Shown: positions 49,418-59,310, counted from the stretch's first letter. The stretch: 64,000 bases of DNA from Haloterrigena alkaliphila (GCF_017352155.2 NZ_CP071462.1:744001-808000); one strand, 5' to 3'. Notes: generated by a model from the letters alone, not told the origin. Made by a program: numbers and translations.

Positions 49418-50794
49418 TTACGACCGCCAGCCGAGCGCCACCGTGTTGAACACCCAGGGAACGATCGGCAGGAAGCAGGGAGAGCCGGTCGCGCTGTCCG
49501 CCACGTCGATCCGCTCGCCGTCGGCCCGGAGTTCGACGGTGACCTGCCCGTCCGGAGCGGTGACGGCGAAGGACGTTTCGCTCCGGGCCGGAACGGTTAG
49601 TTCGCCCCCGTCGTCCGCGTCCGACTCGTCGACCTGGACGGACGACGACGTCCGCGGTTCCGCGCTCGCGTTCCCGTCCGCAGTCGCGTTCCCGTCCGCG
49701 GTCGCATTCCCGTCCGTACTCGAGTGCGACGGGCCGTCGACGATTTCGCCGAAGACCTCCCGCTGACACGCATCGTAGTCCGGGTTGGAGGCGGAGACGT
49801 CGCCGTCGTACGGCAGGCGCGCCGCCCCCTCCGCGAACGCGTCCGCGTGGACGGCGATCGCATCGTCCGGGACGGCGTCGCTCTCCTCGATGTCAATAAC
49901 GCGCTCGCCGTCCACGGGGCCGAAGAACTCGATGACGTTCCCGATGCCGCCGTCCGCCGCGACGAACGTCGCGTCGATGCCGACGTCGGCAAAGTCGCCG
50001 ACCACGCGCACTCGCTGGCAATCGAGGAACTCGATCGACTCTTCGAGGGCCGTTCCGTCGTCGGTATCACCAGATTCCGCTCCGCTGTCGATATCGCCGG
50101 ACTCCGATCCGTCGTCGGTATCGCCGGACGACGTTTCAGTATCGGTGTCGCCGGATTCCGTACCGCTATCGGTATCACCGGGCTCCGATCCGTCGTCGGT
50201 CGCGCCGGACTCCGTTCCGCCGTCGGTTTCCTCGAGGAACTCCGTCCGGCAGGTCTCGTACTCCGGATTGGACGCCGCGACGTCGCCCGTCCCGAGAACG
50301 CGGGGGCCGTCCACGAACGCCTCCGCCGTCGCGATCACGGCGTCGTCGGGCACGTGATCGATCTCGTCGACCGAGAACGTCCGTTCCCCGTCGACCGAGC
50401 CGATGGGTTCGATGACGTTCCCGATGCCGCCGTCGTCGGCGACGAAGCGCGCGTCGACGAGCACGTCGTCGAAGTCGCCGACGACGCGGACGGTTCGGCA
50501 GTCGACGAACTCGATCGTCTCCCGCGAGGAGACGCGACGCCATTCGAGGGTCACCGGCTCAGACCCGTCGTTGACGGCGTGGAAGACGGCGGCGTCGCGG
50601 CGCTCGTCGACGCACTTCGGCACGAGTCGAACGTCCGCGGCGTCGCCACCGTCGCCCGCGTCGGAGTCGGTCCCGGTCGTTTGGTCCTCCTGGGCGCTCG
50701 CGCTCGAGAGCGCCAACGAACCGCCGCCGATCGCCGCGCCAGTCGTTCCGAGGGCTGTCAGATAGTCGCGTCTAGAGTGGGGATTTCGTTTCAT
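49418..50794 (-). CDS. Tat-exported two-domain protein
   Basis: The 458-residue protein has a Tat signal (PHSRRDYLTALGTTGAAIGG) and then two copies of a domain of about 130 residues. Both copies contain VRVVGDF, ADDGGIGNVIE and SNPxYxxC, and they are separated by an acidic serine/threonine/glycine linker. A C-terminal Ig-like module follows (SETSFAVTAPDGQVTVELRA, then DSATGSPC) that is also found in the next protein. I do not recognise the repeated domain. A promoter motif shared with that gene lies about 50-65 bases upstream. Confidence 0.75.
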   Translation of the reverse strand: MKRNPHSRRDYLTALGTTGAAIGGGSLALSSASAQEDQTTGTDSDAGDGGDAADVRLVPKCVDERRDAAVFHAVNDGSEPVTLEWRRVSSRETIEFVDCRTVRVVGDFDDVLVDARFVADDGGIGNVIEPIGSVDGERTFSVDEIDHVPDDAVIATAEAFVDGPRVLGTGDVAASNPEYETCRTEFLEETDGGTESGATDDGSEPGDTDSGTESGDTDTETSSGDTDDGSESGDIDSGAESGDTDDGTALEESIEFLDCQRVRVVGDFADVGIDATFVAADGGIGNVIEFFGPVDGERVIDIEESDAVPDDAIAVHADAFAEGAARLPYDGDVSASNPDYDACQREVFGEIVDGPSHSSTDGNATADGNATADGNASAEPRTSSSVQVDESDADDGGELTVPARSETSFAVTAPDGQVTVELRADGERIDVADSATGSPCFLPIVPWVFNTVALGWRS

Positions 50795-50845
50795 GGTCAC
50801 TGCGCCCGAAGGCGGCTTCGGGTATCCGAACGGTCGGCCGACGAT

Positions 50846-50857
50846 GACTATTGTTAT
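50846..50857 (-). promoter_or_regulatory. Shared promoter motif, copy 1
   Basis: GACTATTGTTAT on the plus strand (ATAACAATAGTC on the coding strand) occurs 52-63 bases upstream of the first Tat-exported protein. The same motif precedes the second at 52500-52511. Confidence 0.55.
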
Positions 50858-51067
50858 CTCCGACCTGTAACCGTTCAAGACGAACTAGGGAGCGATTCCG
50901 ACCCGGCACTCGCGGAGCAGGGCCGCCCTGTCGACGGCGCGCCGAGATACCGACGTCGATTCCGTGAGTCGGAGTTACTGACCGCCTACGGGGTCGATCA
51001 GTCGGTCCCTACCGGCACTCGAGTCGAAAAAGAAGCGCGTCCGAACCGGGTCGAAGGCGACTCGCGC

Positions 51068-52435
51068 TCAGCAGTCCCCGTCGCACTCCGTGTCCGCGTC
51101 GGCCTTCACCGTCGCGACCTCCTCGCCGTCGTAGGTGAGCGAGACGTAGGTCTTCTGATCCTCGAGAGCGGTGACCCAGAACGTCTCGGAGTCCTTCCCG
51201 TCGACGTAGCACTTGCCGCCCTGACCGTCGCCCTGAACGGTCCAGTTGGTCTTCACCTTCTGCTTGCTGTCGTTGGTGACGCGGAACTTCACTTCCGTGG
51301 CCTTCGTGACGCCCGTCTCATCGTCCGCGCCGTCCTCGTCGTCCCCGTCACCGTCGTCGATCGTGAAGTCGACGGTGGTGGTTTCGCCGGCGCTCTGGCT
51401 GTTCAGCGTGTAGGTGGCCTCGTAGTCACCCGCGTCCTCGGGGTTCTGGACGTCCTCGAGGACGACCTCGATTTCGTCACCTTCCTCGAGGGAGTAACTG
51501 CCGCCGAAGCCGAGCGTGAGCGTCGCTCCGTCGTTCGAGGCGCTGACTTCGTCGAGGTCGTCCGTCACGTCTTCGCCGTTCCGTCGGACAGCCACGTCCC
51601 CGTCCCCGACGTTCGAGACGTCGGCGCCGGTTCCCTGGAAGTCGGCGACGATATCGTTCAAGGAGTCGCCGGCGTTGTCGCTTCCGACCGTCAGAGTCGT
51701 CGTGTACGTCGCGGTCGCACCGGGTTCGGACGGCGAGACCGTGTCCCCGTCGCCGCCGTTCTCATCGGTATCGTTCTCGGTCTCTCGCTTGCGCATGCGG
51801 TAACAGACCGCCTCGAGGTCGATCTCGTCCGCGGGGGAGTACTCCTCGCAGTCGAGTTTCTCGACGTCGACGGCGGCGACCTTCTTCCCGTCGTGGTAGA
51901 GCGTGACGGTCGCGTCCTTCGAGAGGACGTCGGCGCGGAAGGTCTCCGACGCTCCCTTCGGAACCGTCAGTTTGCCTTCCAGCGTGTAGTCGCCCTCGTC
52001 AGTGCCGTTCGAGTAGTCGCCGTTGTCGTCGTCATCATCGTCATCGTCGCCGTCGTCGTCGACCTCCTGGCCGTCCTCGATGGTCTCGCCGTCCGGATCG
52101 AAGTCCTCGTCGACGTCGCCGTCGTCCGCGTCGGTATCGGTCCCGTCGACGACGGAACGGCCGAGATCGACCGTCCAGTTGACCTTCGCGGCCGCGCCCG
52201 TCTCGTTGCTGACGCGGAACTCGGCCGTGCCCTTCTCGTAGCAGACGAGCCCCAGTTCGAAGCGGCCCTTCTTGCTGGTGACCGTCTCGCCGTCGGTCGC
52301 GTCGTCGGTCTTGTTCTTCGAGTCCTCGCCGGCCACGGCGCTCGAGACGCCGAGCGCACCGCCGCCGAGCAGGGTTCCCGCAGCGCCGATTCCGAGTAAA
52401 CTCTCCCGTCGTGATAATGAATTGAACTTATCCAT
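51068..52435 (-). CDS. Tat-exported acidic protein with repeated Ig-like module
   Basis: The 455-residue protein has a Tat signal (NSLSRRESLLGIGAAGTLLG), an Ig-like module (about 55-200), an aspartate-rich linker, a central domain, and a second copy of the module at the C-terminus. The module reads SETF followed by TVTLYHDGKKVAAV or YVSLTYDGEEVATV and a terminal Cys. The same module ends the preceding protein. Extremely acidic linkers fit secretion into brine. Function unknown; cell-surface or biofilm adhesion is possible. Confidence 0.78.
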   Translation of the reverse strand: MDKFNSLSRRESLLGIGAAGTLLGGGALGVSSAVAGEDSKNKTDDATDGETVTSKKGRFELGLVCYEKGTAEFRVSNETGAAAKVNWTVDLGRSVVDGTDTDADDGDVDEDFDPDGETIEDGQEVDDDGDDDDDDDDNGDYSNGTDEGDYTLEGKLTVPKGASETFRADVLSKDATVTLYHDGKKVAAVDVEKLDCEEYSPADEIDLEAVCYRMRKRETENDTDENGGDGDTVSPSEPGATATYTTTLTVGSDNAGDSLNDIVADFQGTGADVSNVGDGDVAVRRNGEDVTDDLDEVSASNDGATLTLGFGGSYSLEEGDEIEVVLEDVQNPEDAGDYEATYTLNSQSAGETTTVDFTIDDGDGDDEDGADDETGVTKATEVKFRVTNDSKQKVKTNWTVQGDGQGGKCYVDGKDSETFWVTALEDQKTYVSLTYDGEEVATVKADADTECDGDC

Positions 52436-52985
52436 GGTTGTTCCAACCGACGATCCATCGTCCGTGACCGTCGGTTCGGGAGGATACTCCGTGGAATACG
52501 ACTATTGTTATTAGACGACTATGTCTACGTCACGAAATCCATACGCTCTGGATCGTTTCGAGAGCGAATATGAATAGTATCCGTTAAACCGAACGCAGTA
52601 TTCGCTCGCGGAGTGAAAGCAAAATAAGCCGTAACCCGCCAGCTACTGTTGGGAGAAACACACGATCCGACACCGAATCAGCCGCGTCTCCGTCGGCGAT
52701 CGTCGGTCGCAACCCGAGGCGACCGCAGAACGCGTGGACGAGTCGCGAGAGGCTCCGTACTCACGAAGTCGGTCGTGAGCGCCGATCCGCACACCGGTCG
52801 AAAACGTCGATACCGTTTCTGTCACGGCGTTTGCGGACCCGGTCGACAGTCGCTATCGCGGCGGCCGTTCGGAAGCGCGACCGGATCGCCGACGGTACGC
52901 CGGTAATACTGACCGTAACCGGTGCGTTCGGCCCCGGGCAAACCGTCACAGGAGACCAACCTGGGCGGCGATCGATCGCCGGCGA
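52436..52985. other. Gene-free stretch with the exoprotein promoter
   Basis: Positions 52500-52511 carry the motif GACTATTGTTAT shared with 50846-50857. The rest (52520-52985) has no supported gene; open frames are short and arginine-rich. The left half is moderately AT-rich, the right half GC-rich and featureless to my eye. Confidence 0.55.
52500..52511 (-). promoter_or_regulatory. Shared promoter motif, copy 2
   Basis: GACTATTGTTAT (plus strand) lies 65-76 bases upstream of the second Tat-exported protein gene and matches the motif before the first. It may be a promoter core or an activator site common to both. Confidence 0.55.
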
Positions 52986-53753
52986 TCAGAGCCCGGTCGG
53001 CACCTCGAGGTAACTCGTCTCGAGGCCCCACTCCCCGGCCAGGTCCTGCAGCGCCCGGACGCCGAACGTCTCGGTCGCGTAGTGGCCCGCCAGGACGACG
53101 TGGATGCCCGCCTCCCGGGCCTCGTGGTAGGCCTGCTGTTTCCCCTCGCCGGTCACCAGCGCGTCCGCGCCGGCCGCGACGGCCTCGTCGAGCCAGTCGG
53201 TGCCGCTGCCGGTGACGATCGCCACGTCCTCGATCTCCTCGGGGCCGAAGTCGAGCACCTGAACGGGCTGGCCGCCGGTCTCGAGTTCCCCTGCGAGTCG
53301 CTCGCGGAGTTCGTCGGGCGTGTAGGCTTCGCCGGCCGTCCCGCGCTGGCCGACGTATTCGGGCCCGAGTTCGCCGAACGGGCTCCGATCCTCGAGTCCG
53401 AGCACGTCGGCGACGCCGGCGGCGTTGCCCAGTTCTTGGTGGCCGTCCAGCGGGAGATGGGAGACGTACAGCGCGAGGTCGTGCTCGATCAGCGGCGCGA
53501 GCCGGTCGTAGGTGCGACCGGTTACGCGGTCGAAGCCGCCCCACGAGATCCCGTGGTGGGTGACCAGCAGATCCGCGTCGGCCTCGATCGCCGCCTCGAA
53601 CGTCTCCCGGACGCCGTCGACGGCGAACGCGACGCGCTCGATCTCGGCCTCGTCCGGGCCGACCTGCAGGCCGTTCGCGCTGGCGTCGAGGTCGGCGTAG
53701 TCGGCGGTTCGAAGCTCGTCGTCGAGTCGGTCGACGACCGTCGAGAGTTCCAT
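52986..53753 (-). CDS. Nif3-like dinuclear metal-centre protein
   Basis: The 255-residue protein matches the Nif3/DUF34 family. Metal ligands are in VTHHGISWGG and the C-terminal AGHYATETFG; SANGLQVGP near the N-terminus and GSGTDWLDEAVAAGADALVT in the middle are family signatures. Members form hexameric rings with two metals per subunit. Proposed roles include metal insertion and GTP cyclohydrolase I-related functions, none settled for archaea. It is upstream (on the same strand) of nothing obvious; the oxidase gene precedes it. Confidence 0.92.
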   Translation of the reverse strand: MELSTVVDRLDDELRTADYADLDASANGLQVGPDEAEIERVAFAVDGVRETFEAAIEADADLLVTHHGISWGGFDRVTGRTYDRLAPLIEHDLALYVSHLPLDGHQELGNAAGVADVLGLEDRSPFGELGPEYVGQRGTAGEAYTPDELRERLAGELETGGQPVQVLDFGPEEIEDVAIVTGSGTDWLDEAVAAGADALVTGEGKQQAYHEAREAGIHVVLAGHYATETFGVRALQDLAGEWGLETSYLEVPTGL

Positions 53754-53861
53754 GGCTGGCCGTTCGGCGAGGGTATCCTTGTATCCGGCTGGTTCCCGGT
53801 GCCGATCGCTGTCGGCAGCGAGTGCGGCGGAACGGGGAGAACGAAGCCCCGTAGTGGGGCC

Positions 53862-56315
53862 CTACATCAGGTAGAACAGCGGGAAGAGGATCACCCAGAC
53901 GATGTCGACGAAGTGCCAGTAGAGGCCGAAGAACTCCACCGGCCGGTTGTCCTCGAGGTAGGCGTCGACCGTGGCGATCCGGTAGAACATGAATCCGGCG
54001 ATCAACATCCCGAGGATGACGTGGAGCGCGTGGAGTCCGGTCGTCACGAAGTACGTCGAGTACTGCAGTTCGGAGAACCAGTAGATGCCGTGGCCGAACT
54101 CGTAGGCCCACTCCCATCCCTTGACCGCCAGGAACGTCAGCCCGAGCAGCAGCGTCGCGCCCATCGACGCGAGCAGTCCCCGTTTGTTGTTACGCTCGGC
54201 GAAGACGAGCGCGAGGATGACCGTGAAACTCGAGGTCAACAGGACGTAGGTGTTGAAGAGGCCGACCAACGACGACGGCGGCACCGCCTCCCAGGCGTCC
54301 CAGCCGGCGTGGAGCCGCGCGAAGACGTACGCCCCGATCGCACCGCCGAAGACGACGACGTCCGACGCCAGGAAGAACCAGACGCCGAGCTTCGTGGTTC
54401 CGACCCCCTCGAAGGGCCAGCGGCTGGCGATGGGCATGTCGGGGGCGTGGAACCGTTCGCGGCCGTACTCGAAGAGCGTGTAGCCCAGAATCGCGACACC
54501 GAGCACCGTCAGGATCGGATAGAGGATCGTCCGCTCGGCGCTGGTTCCGACGAGGCCCTCGGCGGCCGCGCCGGTTCCCCGCGCGAACTCGACCACGTAG
54601 GGCGTCAGTCCGGTCAGCCCGAGGAAGAACACGAAGATTCCGAACCCGATCCCCAGCGGCCAGATACTGGCGTGATCGGCGTGTTCCTCGTGACTCACCG
54701 TTTCGGTCGTCACGCCGCCGTCGGTCGCCGCGTCGTCCACGAACTCGAGGCGACCGCTGGCGTAGCTCGGGCGGTCCGGCCAGTTCTCCAGGGGCGGCGG
54801 CGAGCCGGTCGCCCACTCGGCGGTGCGGGAGTACGTCCAGGGGTTGTCGGGGGCGTCGGGCCCCGAGAGCAGGCTCTTGCCGAGCGCGTAGAACGTGATC
54901 AGGAAGGAGGCGCCGAAGACGAAGGCCCCGACGGTCGACAGCTGGTGGTAAAGCTGGGTGCTCTCGGGGTAGGTGAAGACGCGGCGGGGCGTCTCCCAGG
55001 CGAGGAACATCGGGAAGTACAGCAGGTTGAATCCGACGAAAAAGACGGCGAAGTTGAGTTTCCCCAGCGTCTCCGAGTACATCTTCCCGGTGATCTTGGG
55101 CCACCAGTAGTAGAGGCCGCCGACCAGCGCGGTGACCCCCGAGACCATCACGTAGTGGAAGTGCGCGACGACCCAGTAGGTGCCCCGGAACTCGTAGTCC
55201 AGCACGACGGCGCCGAGGAAGACTCCGGTGATGCCCCCGAGGATGAACAGTACCAGTGCCCCCATCGAAAACAGGAACGGCGTGGTGAACCGCACGCGCC
55301 CCTTGACCATCGTATAGATCAGCGAGAATATCATCAGGTCGAACGGCAGCGAGATCCCGATGGTCGTCGCCATGAACAACGTCTTGATCTCGAGGTTGAT
55401 CGTCGTCAGAAACATGTGGTGCATCCAGACCAGGAACGACTGGACCGCGACGAGGACCATCGCGATGATGACCCACTTGCGGCCGACCAGTCGCCGTCCC
55501 GTGAACGTCTGGAACGTCTCGAACAGGATTCCGAGCGCGGGGAAGAAGACGATGTACACCTCCGGATGCCCGAAGAACCAGAACAGGTGCGCCCACAGCA
55601 GACTCGAGCCCTGATCGGTCGCGAAGTACTGCGTGAGGAGGAGCCGATCGCTCGCGAGAAGCAGGAGAGCGGCGAGCAACGCCGCGAACGCGAACAGCAT
55701 CATCCAGATGGTCAGCAGCCACCCCCAGGTGAACAGCGGCATGTTCCACAGCCCCAGTCCCTCGGCGCGAGAGCGATGAATCGTCGTGAGGAAGTTCACC
55801 GTCCCGATCGTGATCGAGAAGACGAACAGGAGCAGCGCGAGGATCGTCGCGTTCCCGCCGGTCGTCGCCTCCATCGCCGGATGGTACATCGGCACGTTCA
55901 GCGGGGCGTACATGTACCAGCCGCCCGCGAACGCGTGGCCCTGGAAGAACGAGATGGCGACCAGGATACCCGAGAACAGGTAGAACCAGTAGCTCATGGC
56001 GTTCAGTCGCGGGAAGGCCAGATCCTTCGCCCCGATCTGCAGCGGGACGAGATAGTTGGCGAAGCCGGTCGCGATCGGCGAGAGGAACCAGAAGACCATC
56101 AACAGCCCGTGGTTGGTCACCGACTGGTTGAAATCGGTGGCCGAGAGCAGTCCCGTCCCCCCGGCCTGCCACAGGTGAGCGCGGAACAACAACGCGAGGA
56201 CGCCACCGAGCAGCAGGAAGAACAGCGACGTCACCAGATAGAGGATGCCGACGTCCTTGTGGTTGGTCGTGACCAGCCACCGTTTGACTGTCGTCCGCGG
56301 CGGTAGGTCACTCAT
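53862..56315 (-). CDS. Haem-copper oxidase, fused subunits I and III
   Basis: The 817-residue membrane protein fuses oxidase subunit I (about residues 1-560) to a subunit III-like part (about 580-817). Subunit I carries the haem- and copper-ligand motifs VTNHGLLMVFW, GHPEVYIVFFPALG, MHHMF and HFHYVMVSG. Subunit III-like helices include GVWFFLASDVVVFGGAIGAY and TGLHALHVILGML. It would reduce oxygen to water and pump protons in the cytoplasmic membrane. No subunit II gene is adjacent, so its partner must lie elsewhere. ATG at 56315 (MSDLPPRTT) is used. Confidence 0.95.
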   Translation of the reverse strand: MSDLPPRTTVKRWLVTTNHKDVGILYLVTSLFFLLLGGVLALLFRAHLWQAGGTGLLSATDFNQSVTNHGLLMVFWFLSPIATGFANYLVPLQIGAKDLAFPRLNAMSYWFYLFSGILVAISFFQGHAFAGGWYMYAPLNVPMYHPAMEATTGGNATILALLLFVFSITIGTVNFLTTIHRSRAEGLGLWNMPLFTWGWLLTIWMMLFAFAALLAALLLLASDRLLLTQYFATDQGSSLLWAHLFWFFGHPEVYIVFFPALGILFETFQTFTGRRLVGRKWVIIAMVLVAVQSFLVWMHHMFLTTINLEIKTLFMATTIGISLPFDLMIFSLIYTMVKGRVRFTTPFLFSMGALVLFILGGITGVFLGAVVLDYEFRGTYWVVAHFHYVMVSGVTALVGGLYYWWPKITGKMYSETLGKLNFAVFFVGFNLLYFPMFLAWETPRRVFTYPESTQLYHQLSTVGAFVFGASFLITFYALGKSLLSGPDAPDNPWTYSRTAEWATGSPPPLENWPDRPSYASGRLEFVDDAATDGGVTTETVSHEEHADHASIWPLGIGFGIFVFFLGLTGLTPYVVEFARGTGAAAEGLVGTSAERTILYPILTVLGVAILGYTLFEYGRERFHAPDMPIASRWPFEGVGTTKLGVWFFLASDVVVFGGAIGAYVFARLHAGWDAWEAVPPSSLVGLFNTYVLLTSSFTVILALVFAERNNKRGLLASMGATLLLGLTFLAVKGWEWAYEFGHGIYWFSELQYSTYFVTTGLHALHVILGMLIAGFMFYRIATVDAYLEDNRPVEFFGLYWHFVDIVWVILFPLFYLM

Positions 56316-56599
56316 CGGGATTCCCCCGCTGTCCGGTGCTGGCGCCGGTTCGTCGCAGTACTCGTGGTCCCGATTCCCCCCGGCGAGACGTCGCTCTGCC
56401 ACCACGTGTGGGAACCATTAGCGATAACTCTCGGACAGTACGCTGTATCAAGCTGTCCGGTGCAGTTGCAAGGTTTCGGCGGGCCGAGCGTGACGATACC
56501 GTTCGACCGAACCGGTACACGAATCGCGATCGGTCGCCGAGGCCTCGAGTCGGCGCCGCGATCGCCGTGCTTACCGGTGTCGTCACCGAACGACGAACC

Positions 56600-57523
56600 A
56601 TGGGACGAGAGATCGTCTCTCACGAGGACGGTGCGATATACGAGTTCGCGCCGGATCTCGAGGGAGTCACCACGGTCGAATCGGGCGCGCAATTGACGAT
56701 CGAGACGCGGGACAGTCTCGACGGCGCGGTGCAGGCGGAATCGGACCTGCTCGAGTCGGTGCCCGAGGAGGTCAACGCCGCGACGGGACCGATCGCGGTC
56801 GAGGACGCGTCCCCAGGCGACGTCCTCCGCGTCGAAATCGAGGCGATCCGCCTCGCCGAGGACCGGGGCCGGGTAATCACTATCGAGGGATTCGGCTTGC
56901 TCGACGGTCACGAGGGGATCGAGGCGCCCCGAACGCGGATCACGCCCGTCGAAGACGGCGGGAGCGGGAGCCAGCACGTCCTCGAGTTCGGCGACCTCGA
57001 GGTGCCCGTCGACCCCGTCATCGGAACGATCGGGGTCGCGCCGGCCGGCGACTCGTACACGACGCTGGTTCCCCACGACCACGGCGGCAACCTCGATACG
57101 ACGGACGTGACGGCGGGGAACGCGATCTACTTCCCCGTCTTGCAGGAGGGCGCCTTACTCGCGATGGGCGACTGCAAGGCCGCGATGGCCGACGGCGAGA
57201 TGTGCGGGACCGGGTCGGAGATCGCCACCGAGATCGACGCGACCGTCGAGGTGATCGAAGACCCTGACGTGGACCTCGAGCGACCGCTGGTCGAGACCCC
57301 CGACGCCTGGAAGCCGATCGCCAGCGCCGAGACGCTCGAGGCGGCCTGCGAACTCGCGAACGAGGACGCGATCGAGTTGCTGGCGGCCGAACACGGCGTC
57401 GACCGCACGGACGCCTACCTGCTCTCGAGTCTCGTCGGAGGACTGGAGATCAGTCAGGTGGTCGATCCGCTGGTAACGGTGCGAAACGCGGTGCCGAAGG
57501 AGTACCTCTCCGATCCGTTTTGA
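56600..57523 (+). CDS. Acetamidase/formamidase family protein
   Basis: The 307-residue protein matches the acetamidase/formamidase family: VEDASPGDVLRVEIEAI, IGTIGVAPAG, PHDHGGNLDTTDV with likely metal ligands, LQEGALLAMGDCKAAMADGE and the final SSLVGGLEISQVVDP. The family hydrolyses small amides to ammonia and the acid. It is divergent from the oxidase gene. The start at 56600 is the only credible ATG near the conserved N-terminus. Confidence 0.9.
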   Translation: MGREIVSHEDGAIYEFAPDLEGVTTVESGAQLTIETRDSLDGAVQAESDLLESVPEEVNAATGPIAVEDASPGDVLRVEIEAIRLAEDRGRVITIEGFGLLDGHEGIEAPRTRITPVEDGGSGSQHVLEFGDLEVPVDPVIGTIGVAPAGDSYTTLVPHDHGGNLDTTDVTAGNAIYFPVLQEGALLAMGDCKAAMADGEMCGTGSEIATEIDATVEVIEDPDVDLERPLVETPDAWKPIASAETLEAACELANEDAIELLAAEHGVDRTDAYLLSSLVGGLEISQVVDPLVTVRNAVPKEYLSDPF

Positions 57524-57588
57524 GGCCAGAGTCGGGAGAACAGCCCCGATCGGCCGCCGCCACTGGCCGTCGCCGCTACTGACCGCCG

Positions 57589-58446
57589 CTACCGACCGTA
57601 GCGGTCGTCGGCGTGCGAGAAGACGAACTCGCGAACCAGCTTGGCCGCCAGCGCGGCGCTCTGGCCGTCGTCGCGGTCGTTGACCTCGACCACGTCGAAG
57701 CCGCCCGCGTAGGGGGCGACCTCGCGGACGACGGTTCGGAGTTCGCGGGGCTCGAGGCCGAACGGCTCCATGGTGCCCGTTCCGGGCGCGTAGGCGGGAT
57801 CGGCGGCGTCGATATCGACGCTCAGGTAGGTCTTCCGCCCCGCGATCACGTCGACGAGCGACCGGTTCCCGACCGCTTCGGGCGGGACGACCGTCACGTC
57901 GCGCCGTTGCGCTCGGTCCCACTCCACCTCGCTCCCGGTCCGGGCGCTGAGCACGACGACCTCCTCGACGCCGGCTTCCTCGAGGATCCGCCGGGTGACG
58001 GAGGCGTGCGAGAGTCTGTTCCCGTCGTAGGCCTCGTACAGATCGAGGTGGGCGTCCAGCACGACGACGACCTCGGGTTCGACCGCGCGCACGCCCGCGA
58101 GCGAGACGGTGTGTTCGCCGCCCAGCGTCAGCGGGACGGCGTCGTCCCAGACGACACCGCGGAGGGTGCCCTCGAGGTACTCGAGGTACTCCTTGGCGTC
58201 GTCCCACGCGCGCACGTCGCCGTGGTCCTCGACCGCGAGGTCCGAGAAGAACTGGTCCGTCCGGTGGTCGTAGTCGTCGAACGGTTCGGCAAAAGAGCGG
58301 ATCCGTCGGGGACCGAATCGGGTCCCCGGCTGAAAGGTCGTCGACACGTCCAGGGGCGCACCGACGACCACGAAGTTCGCGCCGCCACGGTCGGATTCGG
58401 CCGCCGTGGCGCTCCCCTCGCGTCCGTCGGTCGCCCCGGGAAACAT
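57589..58446 (-). CDS. Agmatinase/ureohydrolase family protein
   Basis: The 285-residue protein has all manganese-ligand motifs of ureohydrolases: LGGEHTVS, DAHLDLYEAYDGNRLSHAS and SVDIDAADPAYAPG. It should hydrolyse agmatine or a related guanidino compound. Its ATG overlaps the stop of the aIF5A gene by one base, so the two are one operon; known work on haloarchaea links agmatine and deoxyhypusine modification of aIF5A, and this arrangement supports a role in that pathway. Exact substrate (free agmatine or modified protein) is not shown by sequence. Confidence 0.92.
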   Translation of the reverse strand: MFPGATDGREGSATAAESDRGGANFVVVGAPLDVSTTFQPGTRFGPRRIRSFAEPFDDYDHRTDQFFSDLAVEDHGDVRAWDDAKEYLEYLEGTLRGVVWDDAVPLTLGGEHTVSLAGVRAVEPEVVVVLDAHLDLYEAYDGNRLSHASVTRRILEEAGVEEVVVLSARTGSEVEWDRAQRRDVTVVPPEAVGNRSLVDVIAGRKTYLSVDIDAADPAYAPGTGTMEPFGLEPRELRTVVREVAPYAGGFDVVEVNDRDDGQSAALAAKLVREFVFSHADDRYGR

Positions 58447-58820
58447 CAGACGATCTTCCGCTGGTCTTCCATCTCGAGGTACTCGATGTTCTCGTCGGGG
58501 GAGACGTCCGCGTCGCCGGGGATGCGCATCGTAATCGTCTCGTAGGTCTCTAAGTCCATGACCTGCATGTCGTCGCCGTCGACGGAGACGACCTGTCCCT
58601 GTTTGCGCTCGATGATCGGGACCCAGATCTTCGCGTCGACCGGCTGGGAGAGCGAGCGCTTCTTCCCGTCGAAGACGCCCTCGGCCTCGACGCGTGCCTT
58701 CGCGCTCCCGTGCTTGCCGGGTTTCGCCGTCGAGTAAGCGTTGATCTTACACGGCGTGTCGTCGATCATCACGTAGCTCCCTTCCTGGAGGTCGCGAACT
58801 TCGGTCTGCTGTTTCGCCAT
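58446..58820 (-). CDS. eif5a: Translation initiation factor aIF5A
   Basis: The 124-residue protein has the archaeal IF5A layout: an SH3-like N-domain with the loop [13 protein letters not shown], in which Lys36 is the predicted deoxyhypusine site, and a C-terminal OB fold ending [12 protein letters not shown]. It assists peptide-bond formation at stalled ribosomes. Its modifying enzyme (deoxyhypusine synthase) is at 48243-49310 and the agmatinase gene is directly coupled downstream. Confidence 0.96.
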   Translation of the reverse strand: MAKQQTEVRDLQEGSYVMIDDTPCKINAYSTAKPGKHGSAKARVEAEGVFDGKKRSLSQPVDAKIWVPIIERKQGQVVSVDGDDMQVMDLETYETITMRIPGDADVSPDENIEYLEMEDQRKIV

Positions 58821-59310
58821 GTCCCGGCGTAATCAACCGACGGCCATAAACCGTTTGGAACGCACTCCGGCGCACGTTCAGGGTGCTAACAGGGTTCGAA
58901 CGGTCGAACTGTTGGCTATCGATGTCCGTCCGATCGAGGGCAGACCGGAGACGAGCGCGCGGCCGGTCGGGCGAAATCGTCACCTGCCCGGACGAAAAAC
59001 GGACGCCCGAGGAGCGCCAGTTCCGTCGCTACCGGCGTCCTCCTCCTCGGTGCCCCCGTCGTCGTTTTCGCCGCCGCGATCGCCCTGTTCGCCGCACGGA
59101 GGCGACCGCGATCCGCGGAGCGACCCGAACTCGCACGAGCGCTCGAGGAGCGACTCGCCGACGCGCTTCCGGCGGGTCGCGGAACCCACCTCGAGAAGCC
59201 GCCGACCGCTCGACGGGTCGCGGTCGACCGTCGCCGGGACGTCGGTCGTGCGGCGGACGATCCGAGTCGCCGGCCGCGCCGTGGAATCGGTGCGAGACCG
59301 AGAGCGAGGT
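58821..59310. other. Gene-free stretch with a possible decayed membrane gene
   Basis: One plus-strand frame reads VATGVLLLGAPVVVFAAAIA followed by RRRPRSAERPELARALEERL (about 59025-59160), a convincing membrane helix and charged tail. The frame has no start codon, and an ATG (58922) with a reasonable sequence lies in a different frame. This suggests a gene broken by frameshifts, convergent with the GIDE-like gene. The left end holds the aIF5A promoter. Confidence 0.4.

Noticed and set aside
53082-56306. A 1074-codon plus-strand open frame opposite the oxidase and Nif3 genes
   Set aside because: It is very long but made of charged repeats typical of antisense frames; the minus strand encodes recognisable oxidase and Nif3 proteins.
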